From Paracoccus aeridis (GTDB lineage: Bacteria; Pseudomonadota; Alphaproteobacteria; Rhodobacterales; Rhodobacteraceae), in assembly GCF_004923205.2 (NCBI RefSeq), contig NZ_SELD02000006.1:218896-282895 (forward strand): a DNA stretch of 64,000 nucleotides. Direction: 5' to 3'. Below are positions 10,058 to 18,207 of the stretch, piece after piece. Positions within the stretch are counted from its first letter, which is position 1, and the number at the start of each line of letters is the position of its first letter. The notes below the pieces were generated by a model that did no database searches, was not told the origin of the DNA, and saw only the letters and a program-made list of their open reading frames with translations. The position numbers and the translations under genes were made by a program.

Positions 10058-11119
10058 TCAGCGGCAGGAGGCGAGCGACGCGCCGAGCGACCGGATCAGC
10101 GCCGGGTAGAAGGCCGGGCCGGTCGGGATCTCGGTCCCGACGGGGTCGATCACGGCGGTCTTCGCGTCCGTGCCGGCGAAGACCGTCTGCAGCAGGCCCG
10201 GGTTGAACTGCGGCTCGGTGAAGGCGCAATCGATCTTCAGCTCCGACACCTTCGCCTGCAGCTCCGCCACCCGCGCCGGGCCCGGCGGCGTCGCGTCGCT
10301 GAGCGAGATCGACCCGGCCGCGGGCGTGTCGAAGCGGTATTCGAAATACTGATAGGCGTCGTGGAAGACGATGAAGTTCAGATCGGGCAGTTCCGCCAGC
10401 TCGGCCCGGACCTCCGCCTCGGCGGCGTCGATCTCTGCCGCGCCTTCGGCCGCGTTGGCGGCGTAGACGGGGGCGTTCGCCGGGTCGATCCGCGACAGCT
10501 CGGCGGCGATGGCGGTGAGCCAGACCTTGCCGTTTCGTGGGTCGAGCCAGGCGTGCGGGTCGGTGCCACCCTCAGCGTGGTGGTGGGCGTGGTCGTGATC
10601 GTGGGCGTGGGCGTGGTCGTGTCCCTCGTCGGCCTTGCCGTCGTGAGAATGATCGTCGTGCGCGTGGTCGTCGTGTGCGTGACCGTCATGCGCGTGGTCG
10701 TCATGCGTATGGCCGTGCCCGTGACCCTCGCCGTCGTGATGATGATGCGGCTCGAACGTCGCACCCACGCGGTTCGGCAGCCGCAGCGTGCCGGGCGCGT
10801 CCAGCAGCGCGACGCGCGCCGCCTGCGGGGCCAGCGTTTCCACCGGCTTCACCAGCCACGGGGTCAGTTCCAGCCCGACCATGAACACCGCCTGCGCCTC
10901 GGCCAGCGCCGCCGCCTCGGACGGCTTCATCGCGTAGCCGTGGGGCGACGCGCCCGGCCGCACCAGCAGGGCGGGTTCCCCCACCCCCTCCATCACTCGC
11001 GCCACCAGCCCGTGGACCGGGGCGATGTCGGCCACGATGCGGGGGCCGCTTTCCGCGGATGCCGCGACAGGAATGGCCAGCGAGAACACAACGGCGGCGG
11101 GAAGAAGGGGACGTGACAT
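10058..11119 (-). CDS. znuA: Zinc ABC transporter periplasmic binding protein
   Basis: ZnuA captures periplasmic zinc for ZnuBC. The 353-residue product has a signal peptide (cleavage near residue 22) and cluster-9 metal ligands: H60 in GASPHGYAMKPS and H189 in DPHAWLD. Between them (about 125-181) is a long loop of His, Asp and Gly, typical of zinc rather than manganese binders but longer than in many homologues. The start codon is 83 bp from zur on the opposite strand, across Zur-like sites, so zinc represses both directions. Confidence 0.93.
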   Translation of the reverse strand: MSRPLLPAAVVFSLAIPVAASAESGPRIVADIAPVHGLVARVMEGVGEPALLVRPGASPHGYAMKPSEAAALAEAQAVFMVGLELTPWLVKPVETLAPQAARVALLDAPGTLRLPNRVGATFEPHHHHDGEGHGHGHTHDDHAHDGHAHDDHAHDDHSHDGKADEGHDHAHAHDHDHAHHHAEGGTDPHAWLDPRNGKVWLTAIAAELSRIDPANAPVYAANAAEGAAEIDAAEAEVRAELAELPDLNFIVFHDAYQYFEYRFDTPAAGSISLSDATPPGPARVAELQAKVSELKIDCAFTEPQFNPGLLQTVFAGTDAKTAVIDPVGTEIPTGPAFYPALIRSLGASLASCR

Positions 11120-11130
11120 GGCTAGCTCCG

Positions 11131-11166
11131 TGTTGTAACGTTATTACATGAGTTACGTTATAACAC
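11131..11166. promoter_or_regulatory. Zur-like operator pair between znuA and zur
   Basis: Two AT-rich dyads lie in the otherwise GC-rich divergent spacer. TGTAACGTTATTACA has 5-bp mirrored arms. The neighbouring GTTACGTTATAACAC contains the perfect 8-bp palindrome GTTATAAC at 11157-11164. Zur sites in proteobacteria share such TGTTATAACA-like cores, and the flanking genes are znuA and zur. Binding is inferred. Confidence 0.65.
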
Positions 11167-11202
11167 TCCCGACGTCAACGCCCTGTTCCCCCGGTGCGCG
11201 CC

Positions 11203-11673
11203 ATGACTGAGATCCACGACCACTCCGCCTGCATCTCGACCGCGATGGACCGGGTCGAGCGGCGCTGCCGGGCCGAGGGGCTGCAACTCACCCCCGTGCG
11301 CCGCCGCGTGCTGGAGATCCTGCTGGAGGAGCACCGTGCGCTCGGCGCCTACGACATCCTCGACCGCCTCAGGGCCGAGGGGATGGGCAGCCAGCCGCCG
11401 GTCGCCTATCGCGCGCTCGAGTTCCTGATGAAGCACGGCTTCGTCCACCGGATCGAGACGCTGAACGCCTTCGTCGCCTGCACCGGGGGCGAGATCGACG
11501 ACCCGCACATGCCCGCCTTCCTCATCTGCCGCACCTGCCGCCGCGTGATCGAGACCCCGGCCGAAAACGGGCGCGGGCGGCTGGAAACGGCCGCAGAGGG
11601 CGCGGGCTTCGCCATCGAACACGCCGTGCGCGAGGCCGAGGGCCTGTGCGCGACCTGCCGGGCCGCATCTTGA
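11203..11673 (+). CDS. zur: Zinc uptake regulator, Fur family
   Basis: Zur is the zinc-sensing repressor of zinc uptake genes. The product from ATG 11203 has 156 residues; a GTG at 11194 would add three. The winged-helix domain (LQLTPVRRRVLEILLEE ... AYRALEFLMKHGFVHRI) is followed by the dimerisation domain. The structural-zinc cysteine pairs are CRTC near residue 110 and CATC at the C-terminus, plus H-M-P-A-F as a probable sensing-site histidine. It is divergent from znuA and upstream of znuC-znuB, so it probably autoregulates. Its position separates it from Fur or Mur. Confidence 0.92.
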   Translation: MTEIHDHSACISTAMDRVERRCRAEGLQLTPVRRRVLEILLEEHRALGAYDILDRLRAEGMGSQPPVAYRALEFLMKHGFVHRIETLNAFVACTGGEIDDPHMPAFLICRTCRRVIETPAENGRGRLETAAEGAGFAIEHAVREAEGLCATCRAAS

Positions 11674-12512
11674 GCGGCGGGCCGGGCGCGGCCCTGATCG
11701 GGCTCGACCGCGTCAGCGTCGCGCTGGACGGGCACCCGATCCTCGACAGCATCGACATGCAGGTGCGGCGCGGCGAGATCGTGACCATCGTCGGCCCGAA
11801 CGGGTCGGGCAAGTCGACGCTGATCCGCACGATCATCGGCCTTCTGCCCGCGACCTCGGGCACGATCCGCCGCGCAGCCGGGCTGACGATCGGCTACGTC
11901 CCGCAGCGCCTCGCGATCGACCCGTCGATGCCGGTGACGGTCGGGCGCTTCATGAACCTGCCCCGCCGCAGGCCCGCCGCAGCCGTCGCCGCGGCGCTGG
12001 CCGAGGCCGGGCTTCCCGGCGTCGAGCGGCGGCAGATCGCGGGGTTGTCGGGCGGTCAGCTGCAGCGGGTGCTGCTGGCGCGCGCGCTGCTGGACAAGCC
12101 CGACCTTCTCATCCTCGACGAGGCGACCGCCGGGCTCGACCAGCCGGGGGTCGCCGCGTTCTACGCCCGGATCGAGCAGGTGCGCGCGCGCCACGGCTGC
12201 GCGGTGCTGATGGTCAGCCACGACCTGCAGATCGTGATGCGCGCATCGGACCACGTGATCTGCCTCAACGGCCATGTCTGCTGCGAAGGCACGCCCGAGA
12301 AGGTCTCGCTCTCCCCTGCCTATCACAGCCTGTTCGGCATGGCCGGGGCCGAGACGCTGGCGCTTTACCGCCACCACCACACCCACAGCCACGACGAAGA
12401 CGGCGGCGGGGAAAGCGGCCGGGAAAGCGGGCGGGCCGACCGCGCCGGATGCGGCCACGATCACGGGCCGCATGGCCCCGCCGAACCCGCCCGCGCCCGG
12501 GATCACGCCTGA
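11646..12512 (+). CDS. znuC: Zinc ABC transporter ATP-binding protein with His-rich tail
   Basis: ZnuC drives zinc import. The Walker A is GPNGSGKST, the signature LSGGQLQRVLLARALL, the Walker B LLILDEAT, and the H-loop histidine is in MVSHDL. The GTG at 11646 overlaps the zur 3' end by 28 bp; a TTG at 11670 overlapping the zur stop (TTGA) is an alternative start. The last 50 or so residues are unusual: after LALYRHHHTHSHDED comes a Gly/Ser/Arg stretch and a second His cluster (CGHDHGPHG), suggesting a cytosolic zinc-binding tail. znuB starts on the last base of the stop codon. Confidence 0.92.
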   Translation: MRDLPGRILSGGPGAALIGLDRVSVALDGHPILDSIDMQVRRGEIVTIVGPNGSGKSTLIRTIIGLLPATSGTIRRAAGLTIGYVPQRLAIDPSMPVTVGRFMNLPRRRPAAAVAAALAEAGLPGVERRQIAGLSGGQLQRVLLARALLDKPDLLILDEATAGLDQPGVAAFYARIEQVRARHGCAVLMVSHDLQIVMRASDHVICLNGHVCCEGTPEKVSLSPAYHSLFGMAGAETLALYRHHHTHSHDEDGGGESGRESGRADRAGCGHDHGPHGPAEPARARDHA

Positions 12513-13330
12513 TGCTCGACGACTTCATGATCCGCGCGGCGCTCGCCGGGATCGGGCTGGCGCTGGCCTGCGCCCCGCTGGGCTGCTTCGTCGTCTGGCG
12601 GCGCATGGCCTATTACGGCGACGCCACGGCGCACGCGGCGCTGCTGGGGGTGGCGCTGTCGCTTGCCTTCGCCGTGCCGCTGTTCCCGGCCGTGATCCTC
12701 GTCGCGCTGGCGATGGCCGCGGGCGTCACCGGGCTGACGGGCAGGAACCACGCGGGGGACACGGCGCTGGGGGTGCTGTCGCACGCCGCGCTCGCGACGG
12801 GGATGGTCGCGGTGTCGTTCGTGCCAGGGGTGCGGACCGACCTGATGGCCTATCTGTTCGGCGACATCCTCGCCGTCACGCGGGGCGACCTCGCGACGAT
12901 CTGGCTGGGCGCGGGCGCGGTGGTCGCACTGCTGGCGTGGCGCTGGTCGGCGCTGCTGCTCGCGACGCTCTCGCCGGAAATGGCGGTCGCCGCCGGCATC
13001 CGGCCCAAGGCCGAGCAATGGGCGCTCAACGTCGCGCTGGCGCTGGTCGTGGCGGCGGGCATCCGCATCGTCGGCGCGCTTCTGATCAGCGCCATGCTGA
13101 TCATCCCCGCCGCCGCAGCCCGCCCGCTCGTCCGCACGCCCGAGGCGATGGCCGTCGCCGCCGGCGGGATCGGGATCGCGGGCGTGCTGGGCGGACTTGC
13201 CGGCGCGTGGAACGCCGACCTGCCGGCCGGCCCGGCGATCGTCTGCGCGGTCACGATCCTGTTCCTGCTCGGCGTGCTCGTCGGCGCAGTCGGGCGGGGC
13301 CGGCGGAAGCGAGCCGGAGGAACTCTTTGA
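12512..13330 (+). CDS. znuB: Zinc ABC transporter permease
   Basis: ZnuB is the membrane channel of the zinc importer. The 272-residue product starts at ATG 12512, sharing one base with the znuC stop (TGATG). It begins MLDDFMIRAALAGIGLAL and shows the ABC-3 family pattern: GCFVVWRRMAYYGDATAHAAL near residue 28 and seven to eight hydrophobic helices. The conserved late segment GALLISAMLIIPAAAARPL is also present. It ends the zur-znuC-znuB operon. Confidence 0.93.
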   Translation: MLDDFMIRAALAGIGLALACAPLGCFVVWRRMAYYGDATAHAALLGVALSLAFAVPLFPAVILVALAMAAGVTGLTGRNHAGDTALGVLSHAALATGMVAVSFVPGVRTDLMAYLFGDILAVTRGDLATIWLGAGAVVALLAWRWSALLLATLSPEMAVAAGIRPKAEQWALNVALALVVAAGIRIVGALLISAMLIIPAAAARPLVRTPEAMAVAAGGIGIAGVLGGLAGAWNADLPAGPAIVCAVTILFLLGVLVGAVGRGRRKRAGGTL

Positions 13331-13360
13331 TCTTGCGGAAGGTTGCGTAACAAAGATCAA
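13327..13360. repeat. Inverted repeat TTGATCTT ... AAGATCAA
   Basis: Eight-base arms at 13327-13334 and 13353-13360 are separated by 18 bases, in the spacer between znuB and the glycan operon. The left arm includes the znuB stop. No T-run follows, so it is not a standard terminator. It could be an operator for the downstream glycan genes. Confidence 0.35.
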
Positions 13361-13434
13361 GCTGCATCGCGGTCGCGGCGACCTTACGTCTCGTGAACGG
13401 CCTGCGGACCGGAATGGGGAAAACAAGGAACGCG

Positions 13435-14640
13435 ATGACGAGCCGGATCGTAGCTGTGTCGGATTTCTGCGACGGCGTTCCGCCCGCTCCGAGCCGGTAT
13501 CACCTCCCCGATTTCACGCGCATCTGGGCAGGCCACGACCTGCCTCCCGCGCGCGCAGCCAACGTCTCGGCCCCCGATGTCCGCGTGGTCGGCGGCTATC
13601 TCGAGCGGCTGCCGCTGGCCGCCGTGGCGGCGGGGCTCGTCGAGCGGGCCGAGGTCTGGCAGTTCGCCGGGCACGACGACGCGCCGTTCGACAGCGGCCG
13701 CTGGCTTGGCGGCCATGACCGCCACGCCGCTCCGCGCCCGCCCGCGCCCGCGGGGCTGACCCGGCGGACCTTCCGCGCCGACGGGCACCCCGCGCCCTAC
13801 GGATCGGCCGACGCGCTCGCCCACATCGCCCGCCACGGCGCGCCCGAGATCCTGTGCGTCTGGGGCCTCGGCGTGAACGAGGCGCTGCTGAATGCCTGCC
13901 AGGACAGCATCCGCATCTACAACTCGATCGACGCCGACCCGATCCGCATCCCGCCCGAGGTCAGCCGCCACTTCGACATCTTCCTGACCGGATCGGAATG
14001 GCAGTCCGACCGCATCCACGCCCGCCACCCCGCCGCGATCTGCGAGGTGCTGCCGATCGGGCCGGATTTCGCGTCGGACCTGACCTTCCACCCGACCGGC
14101 GCGGCCAAGGACTACGACGTCGTCTATGTGGCCGCGACCCAGCCCTACAAGCGCCACGACCTGCTGCTGGACGCGCTCGACCGCCTGCCCCGCAGCGTCC
14201 GCGCGCTCTGCGTCGTGGGCTACGGCCACCTGACCGACGAGCTGCGGGCCGAGGGCGAGCGGCGCGGCCTGAACATCGACTGGGTCGGCCCGGTCAGCCA
14301 TGACGAGGTCAACGCCCTCATCAACCGTGCCCGCGTGGGGGTCGTGTGCGGGGTCGATGACGGCGCCCCGGCGATCCTGACCGAATACATGCTGGCCGGG
14401 CTGCCGGTGCTCGCCAACGATCGGCTGGTCTGCGGGCGGCAGTACATCCGCCCCGACACCGGCCTGACCGCCCCCGAAGACCGCTTCCACGAAGCGCTCG
14501 CCAGCCTGATTGCGCGTTCCGCGCAGTTCGACACCCGCGCCGTCGTCCAGGCGAACTGGACGTGGCCCCATTCCATCCGCCAGCTTACGGCGCTGATTGA
14601 CAAGGCACGCGGTTATCGTGCCGGAAGGGTTTCCGCATGA
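13435..14640 (+). CDS. Glycosyltransferase (GT-B fold, group 1)
   Basis: A predicted cytoplasmic glycosyltransferase of 401 residues. ATG 13435 follows AAGGAA with good spacing, so I prefer it to the GTG at 13393. The C-terminal half looks like a group-1 (GT4-like) nucleotide-sugar domain: DYDVVYVAATQPYKRHDLLL, then WVGPVSHDEVNALINRA, then the GAPAILTEYMLAGLPVLAND segment. That segment takes the place of the usual E-x7-E. The N-terminal domain is poorly conserved. It is the first gene of a run of six with almost no spacing, and its stop overlaps the next start (ATGA). Donor and acceptor cannot be inferred. Confidence 0.8.
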   Translation: MTSRIVAVSDFCDGVPPAPSRYHLPDFTRIWAGHDLPPARAANVSAPDVRVVGGYLERLPLAAVAAGLVERAEVWQFAGHDDAPFDSGRWLGGHDRHAAPRPPAPAGLTRRTFRADGHPAPYGSADALAHIARHGAPEILCVWGLGVNEALLNACQDSIRIYNSIDADPIRIPPEVSRHFDIFLTGSEWQSDRIHARHPAAICEVLPIGPDFASDLTFHPTGAAKDYDVVYVAATQPYKRHDLLLDALDRLPRSVRALCVVGYGHLTDELRAEGERRGLNIDWVGPVSHDEVNALINRARVGVVCGVDDGAPAILTEYMLAGLPVLANDRLVCGRQYIRPDTGLTAPEDRFHEALASLIARSAQFDTRAVVQANWTWPHSIRQLTALIDKARGYRAGRVSA

Positions 14641-16991
14641 CTTCTGTCACTCCGACCATCACCGCCGCGGCGGTCCAGGCGCAGGCGTCGCCCGCGCCCC
14701 TGATCTGCTTCTCGCACCTGCGCTGGGATTTCGTGCTGCAGCGCCCGCAGCACCTGATCGGCCGCTTCGCCGCCGACCGCCGCGTGATCTTCTGGGAAGA
14801 GATGATCCCGGTCGACCACCACCTGCCGTTCCTCGAATTCCATACCTTCCCCGGCACCACCGTGCAGGCCGTCCGGCCGCGCGTGCCCCGCGCCTTCTCG
14901 CCCGAGGAGACCGAGCGCGCGCTGGCCCGCCTTCTCGACCAGATGCTGGCGCTCACCGGGATCGCCGACCCCGTGCTGTGGTTCTACACCCCGCAGATGT
15001 GGCCGATCGCGCGGCATGTGCAGGCAAGCGCCGTCGTCTATGACTGCATGGACGAGCTGTCGAACTTCCGCTTCGCCCCCGCCGACCTGCGCCGGAACGA
15101 GGCCGACCTGATGGCTGCGGCCGACGTCGTCTTCACCGGCGGCCACAGCCTTTACGAGGCGAAGCGCGTCCAGCACGACAACATCCACCCCTTCCCGTCC
15201 AGCGTGGACGCGCGCCACTTCGCGCAGGCGCGCGTGGCGCAGGGCGATCCCGCCGACCAGACCGCGATCCCGCATCCGCGCTTCGGCTACTACGGCGTGA
15301 TCGACGAACGGCTGGACCTCGACCTGCTGCGCGACATGGCGGCGGCGCATCCCGACTGGCACATCGTCATGCTGGGGCCGGTCGCCAAGATCGCCGACGC
15401 CGACCTTCCGCGCGCGGCCAACATCCACTGGCTGGGGCAGAAGCAGTATGCCGACCTGCCCGCCTATCTGTCGGGCTGGGACGTGGCGCTGATGCCGTTC
15501 GCCATCAACGAGGCGACGCGCTTCATCAGCCCGACCAAGACGCCCGAATACCTCGCCGGCGGCCGCCCCGTCGTATCGACCGCGATCCGTGACGTGATCC
15601 GCCAGTACGGCGAAACCGAGGCGGTGCGGATCGCCGCCGACCGGCCCGGCTTCATCGCCGCCTGCGCGGATGCGCTGGCGATGGCGCGCGGCCCCTCGAC
15701 CGCGTGGCGCGACGCCGCCGACAACATGCTCGCGACCCTCAGCTGGGACGCGACCTTCCGGCACATGAACCGGCTCGTGACCGAGGCTGCCGCCGCCCGC
15801 GTGGAACGCCGCGGCGACGACCGCTTCCCCGCGCCGGGCATCCGCCGCGGGGCGGCGCGCCCCTACGACGTCGTGATCGCGGGCGCGGGCTTCGCCGGGT
15901 CCGTGCTTGCCGAGCGCCTGGCCGAGGCGTCGGGCCAGCGGGTGCTGGTCGTGGACAAGCGCGACCACGTCGCGGGCAACGCCTACGACCACCACGACGC
16001 GGCGGGCGTGCTGGTCCACCGCTACGGGCCCCACATCTTCCACACCAACAGCGACGACGTGGTGAACTATCTCTCGCGCTTCACCGCGTGGCGGCCCTAC
16101 GAGCACCGCGTGCTGGCGCAGGTCGGCGACCGGCGGGTGCCGATGCCGATCAACCGCACCACCGTCAACGCGCTCTACGGCCTGAACCTCTCGACCGAGG
16201 CCGAGGTCGCGGCCTTCCTCGCCGCGCAGGCCGAGCCGGTGGCCGAGATCAGGAACAGCCGCGACGTGGTGGTGAACGCGGTCGGGACGCGCCTCTACGA
16301 GACGTTCTTCCAGGGCTACACCCGCAAGCAATGGGGGCTGGATCCGTCCGAACTGGACAAGTCCGTCACCTCGCGCGTGCCGACGCGCACCAACGCCGAC
16401 GACCGCTACTTCACCGACAGCTTCCAGGCGATGCCGCGCGACGGCTTCACCCGCATGTTCGAGCGGATGCTGGACCACCCGCTGATCGACCTCGCGCTGG
16501 GGCAGGACTTCCACGACCTTCCCGAACGCGACCTCGCGCCGCTGACGATCTACACCGGCCCGATCGACGCCTTCTTCGGCCACCGCTTCGGCCAGCTGCC
16601 CTATCGCAGCCTGAAGTTCCGCCACGAGACGCTGGACCAGCGCCGCCTGCAGGAAGTCGCCGTGGTGAACTATCCGGCCGAGGACGTGCCCTACACCCGC
16701 GTCACGGAATACAAGCACCTGACCGGCCAGATCCATCCGCGGACCTCGATCACCTACGAGTATCCGTCGGCCGAAGGCGATCCCTACTACCCGATCCCGC
16801 GGCCGGAAAACCAGGCGCTGTTCAAGCGCTACGAGGCGCTGGCGCTGGAACGCCCCGACGTGATCTTCGCCGGGCGGCTGGGCACCTACCGCTACTACAA
16901 CATGGACCAGGTGGTCGGGCAGGCGCTGTCGATCCATCGCCGCCTCGCCGCCCGGCTTCCTGCGACGTCGTCGGTGATCGCCGGGGAATGA
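14637..16991 (+). CDS. Fusion: glycosyltransferase + UDP-galactopyranose mutase
   Basis: A 784-residue two-enzyme protein. Residues about 20-400 form a GT-B glycosyltransferase (CFSHLRWDFVLQRPQHLIGR at the start; late PTKTPEYLAGGRPVVST segment). From about residue 408 to the end is a complete UDP-galactopyranose mutase (Glf). It has the FAD-binding GAGFAGSVLAERLAE, then DKRDHVAGNAYD, YGPHIFHTNSDDVVNY, FFQGYTRKQWGLDPSELDKS and the C-terminal GRLGTYRYYNMDQVVGQAL. Glf converts UDP-Galp to UDP-Galf, so the protein may make UDP-Galf and use it in one polypeptide. Free-standing Glf is about 370-390 residues, matching the second half. No frameshift or internal stop is seen. Which sugar the first half transfers is inference. 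Confidence 0.9.
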   Translation: MTSVTPTITAAAVQAQASPAPLICFSHLRWDFVLQRPQHLIGRFAADRRVIFWEEMIPVDHHLPFLEFHTFPGTTVQAVRPRVPRAFSPEETERALARLLDQMLALTGIADPVLWFYTPQMWPIARHVQASAVVYDCMDELSNFRFAPADLRRNEADLMAAADVVFTGGHSLYEAKRVQHDNIHPFPSSVDARHFAQARVAQGDPADQTAIPHPRFGYYGVIDERLDLDLLRDMAAAHPDWHIVMLGPVAKIADADLPRAANIHWLGQKQYADLPAYLSGWDVALMPFAINEATRFISPTKTPEYLAGGRPVVSTAIRDVIRQYGETEAVRIAADRPGFIAACADALAMARGPSTAWRDAADNMLATLSWDATFRHMNRLVTEAAAARVERRGDDRFPAPGIRRGAARPYDVVIAGAGFAGSVLAERLAEASGQRVLVVDKRDHVAGNAYDHHDAAGVLVHRYGPHIFHTNSDDVVNYLSRFTAWRPYEHRVLAQVGDRRVPMPINRTTVNALYGLNLSTEAEVAAFLAAQAEPVAEIRNSRDVVVNAVGTRLYETFFQGYTRKQWGLDPSELDKSVTSRVPTRTNADDRYFTDSFQAMPRDGFTRMFERMLDHPLIDLALGQDFHDLPERDLAPLTIYTGPIDAFFGHRFGQLPYRSLKFRHETLDQRRLQEVAVVNYPAEDVPYTRVTEYKHLTGQIHPRTSITYEYPSAEGDPYYPIPRPENQALFKRYEALALERPDVIFAGRLGTYRYYNMDQVVGQALSIHRRLAARLPATSSVIAGE

Positions 16992-16992
16992 C

Positions 16993-18207
16993 TTGGCGCC
17001 TGCCGTGCTGCCTCCCAGGATTTCGGACCCGACCCGAACCGTCGTGATGGCGACCGACAGCCCGGATCCGTCCGGGGTGGGCCGCCACATGCTGACGCTC
17101 GCGCGCGCGCTGCCCCCTGGCTGGCGCGCCCGCCTCGTCTTTCCCGACCACGACGCCGGCCGGTCGCTCGCGGCCGAGGGGCGCCGCCTCGGGGTCGCGG
17201 CGGCGACCGCGGCCGGCGGGCGCTGGCGCCACGCGCTCGCGGGTGCGGACCTCGTCCACGTCCATGCCGGGATCGGCTGGGAAGGGCACGGGCTTGCAGG
17301 CGTGACGGACGCGCCCGTGGTGCGGACCGAGCATCTGCCGTGGCTCATCACCTGCCCGCAGCAGCGGGCGGACTATGCCCGCATGGTGGCGCGGCTCGAC
17401 GCTGTCATCACCGTCAGCCGCGCCGCCGCCGACAGCTGGCGGCCGGTGCTGGCGACGATGGGCGGGCCGCGCGTGCCGATGGCCTGCATCCCGAACGGAA
17501 TCGAGGCCGGCCCGGGCGCGGATCGCCCGGCGCGGCGCAAGGACGCCCCGCAGACGATCCTGTGCGTGGCCCGGTTCACCCCGCAGAAGAACCACCGCAC
17601 CCTGATCACCGCGATGGCGCGGCTGGCGCGCACCCATCCCCACGCCCGGTTGCGGCTGGTCGGCGGCGGCCCCGAACAGGGCCGCATCCGCGCGCGCGCC
17701 GCGCGGCACGGGCTCGACGTCGAGTTCCTCGGGCCGCGCGACGACGTGCCCGCGCTGATGGCGGAGGCGGACCTCCTCGCGCTCCCCTCCTCGTTCGAGG
17801 GCCTGCCGCTGGTCGTGCTCGAGGCGATGGCGCATGGCCTTCCCGTCATCGCCACCCGCATCGGCGGCGTGACCGAGGCGCTGGGGCCGGACCACCCGTG
17901 GCTCGTCCCGCCCGCCAACCCCCGCGCGCTGGCCCGCGCGCTGGCGGCCGCGATCGACGACGCAGCGGCACGCGCTGCCACCGCCTTGTCGCAGCGCGCG
18001 CGCTATGATGCATTCTACACCGCAACCCGCATGGGCGAGGATACCGCCCAGCTCTATGCCGCCGTGCTGCGCGGCCAACGACAAAGGACTTCGGGACATG
18101 ACTACGACACGTCTGGGCTTCATCGGCGCGGGGGGCATCGCCCACCGGCATTTCGGCGTCCTGGAACAGATGCACGACGTGCGGATCGTGGCGGTGGCCG
18201 ACCCTGA
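16993..18207 (+). CDS. Glycosyltransferase family 4
   Basis: A GT4 enzyme of 404 residues starting at TTG 16993, two bases after the previous stop; GTG 17044 or ATG 17047 would remove the first strand. Visible family features are TDSPDPSGVGRHML at the N-terminus, IPNGIE at mid-protein, and CVARFTPQKNHRTLI. These are followed by LLALPSSFEGLPLVVLEAMAHGLPVIAT, with the E-x7-E motif. The natural C-terminus seems to be near LYAAVLRGQRQ. The frame then continues about 37 codons through the start of the next gene, giving a 110-bp overlap with Arg/Gly-rich nonsense-like residues. This suggests the original stop was lost. Confidence 0.85.
   Translation: MAPAVLPPRISDPTRTVVMATDSPDPSGVGRHMLTLARALPPGWRARLVFPDHDAGRSLAAEGRRLGVAAATAAGGRWRHALAGADLVHVHAGIGWEGHGLAGVTDAPVVRTEHLPWLITCPQQRADYARMVARLDAVITVSRAAADSWRPVLATMGGPRVPMACIPNGIEAGPGADRPARRKDAPQTILCVARFTPQKNHRTLITAMARLARTHPHARLRLVGGGPEQGRIRARAARHGLDVEFLGPRDDVPALMAEADLLALPSSFEGLPLVVLEAMAHGLPVIATRIGGVTEALGPDHPWLVPPANPRALARALAAAIDDAAARAATALSQRARYDAFYTATRMGEDTAQLYAAVLRGQRQRTSGHDYDTSGLHRRGGHRPPAFRRPGTDARRADRGGGRP

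Noticed and set aside
10560..10760. His-codon tandem repeat as a mobile or satellite repeat
   Set aside because: It codes for the expected zinc-binding loop of ZnuA.
14613..17351. A 912-codon minus-strand open frame
   Set aside because: Antisense to the GT-Glf fusion; no recognisable motifs.
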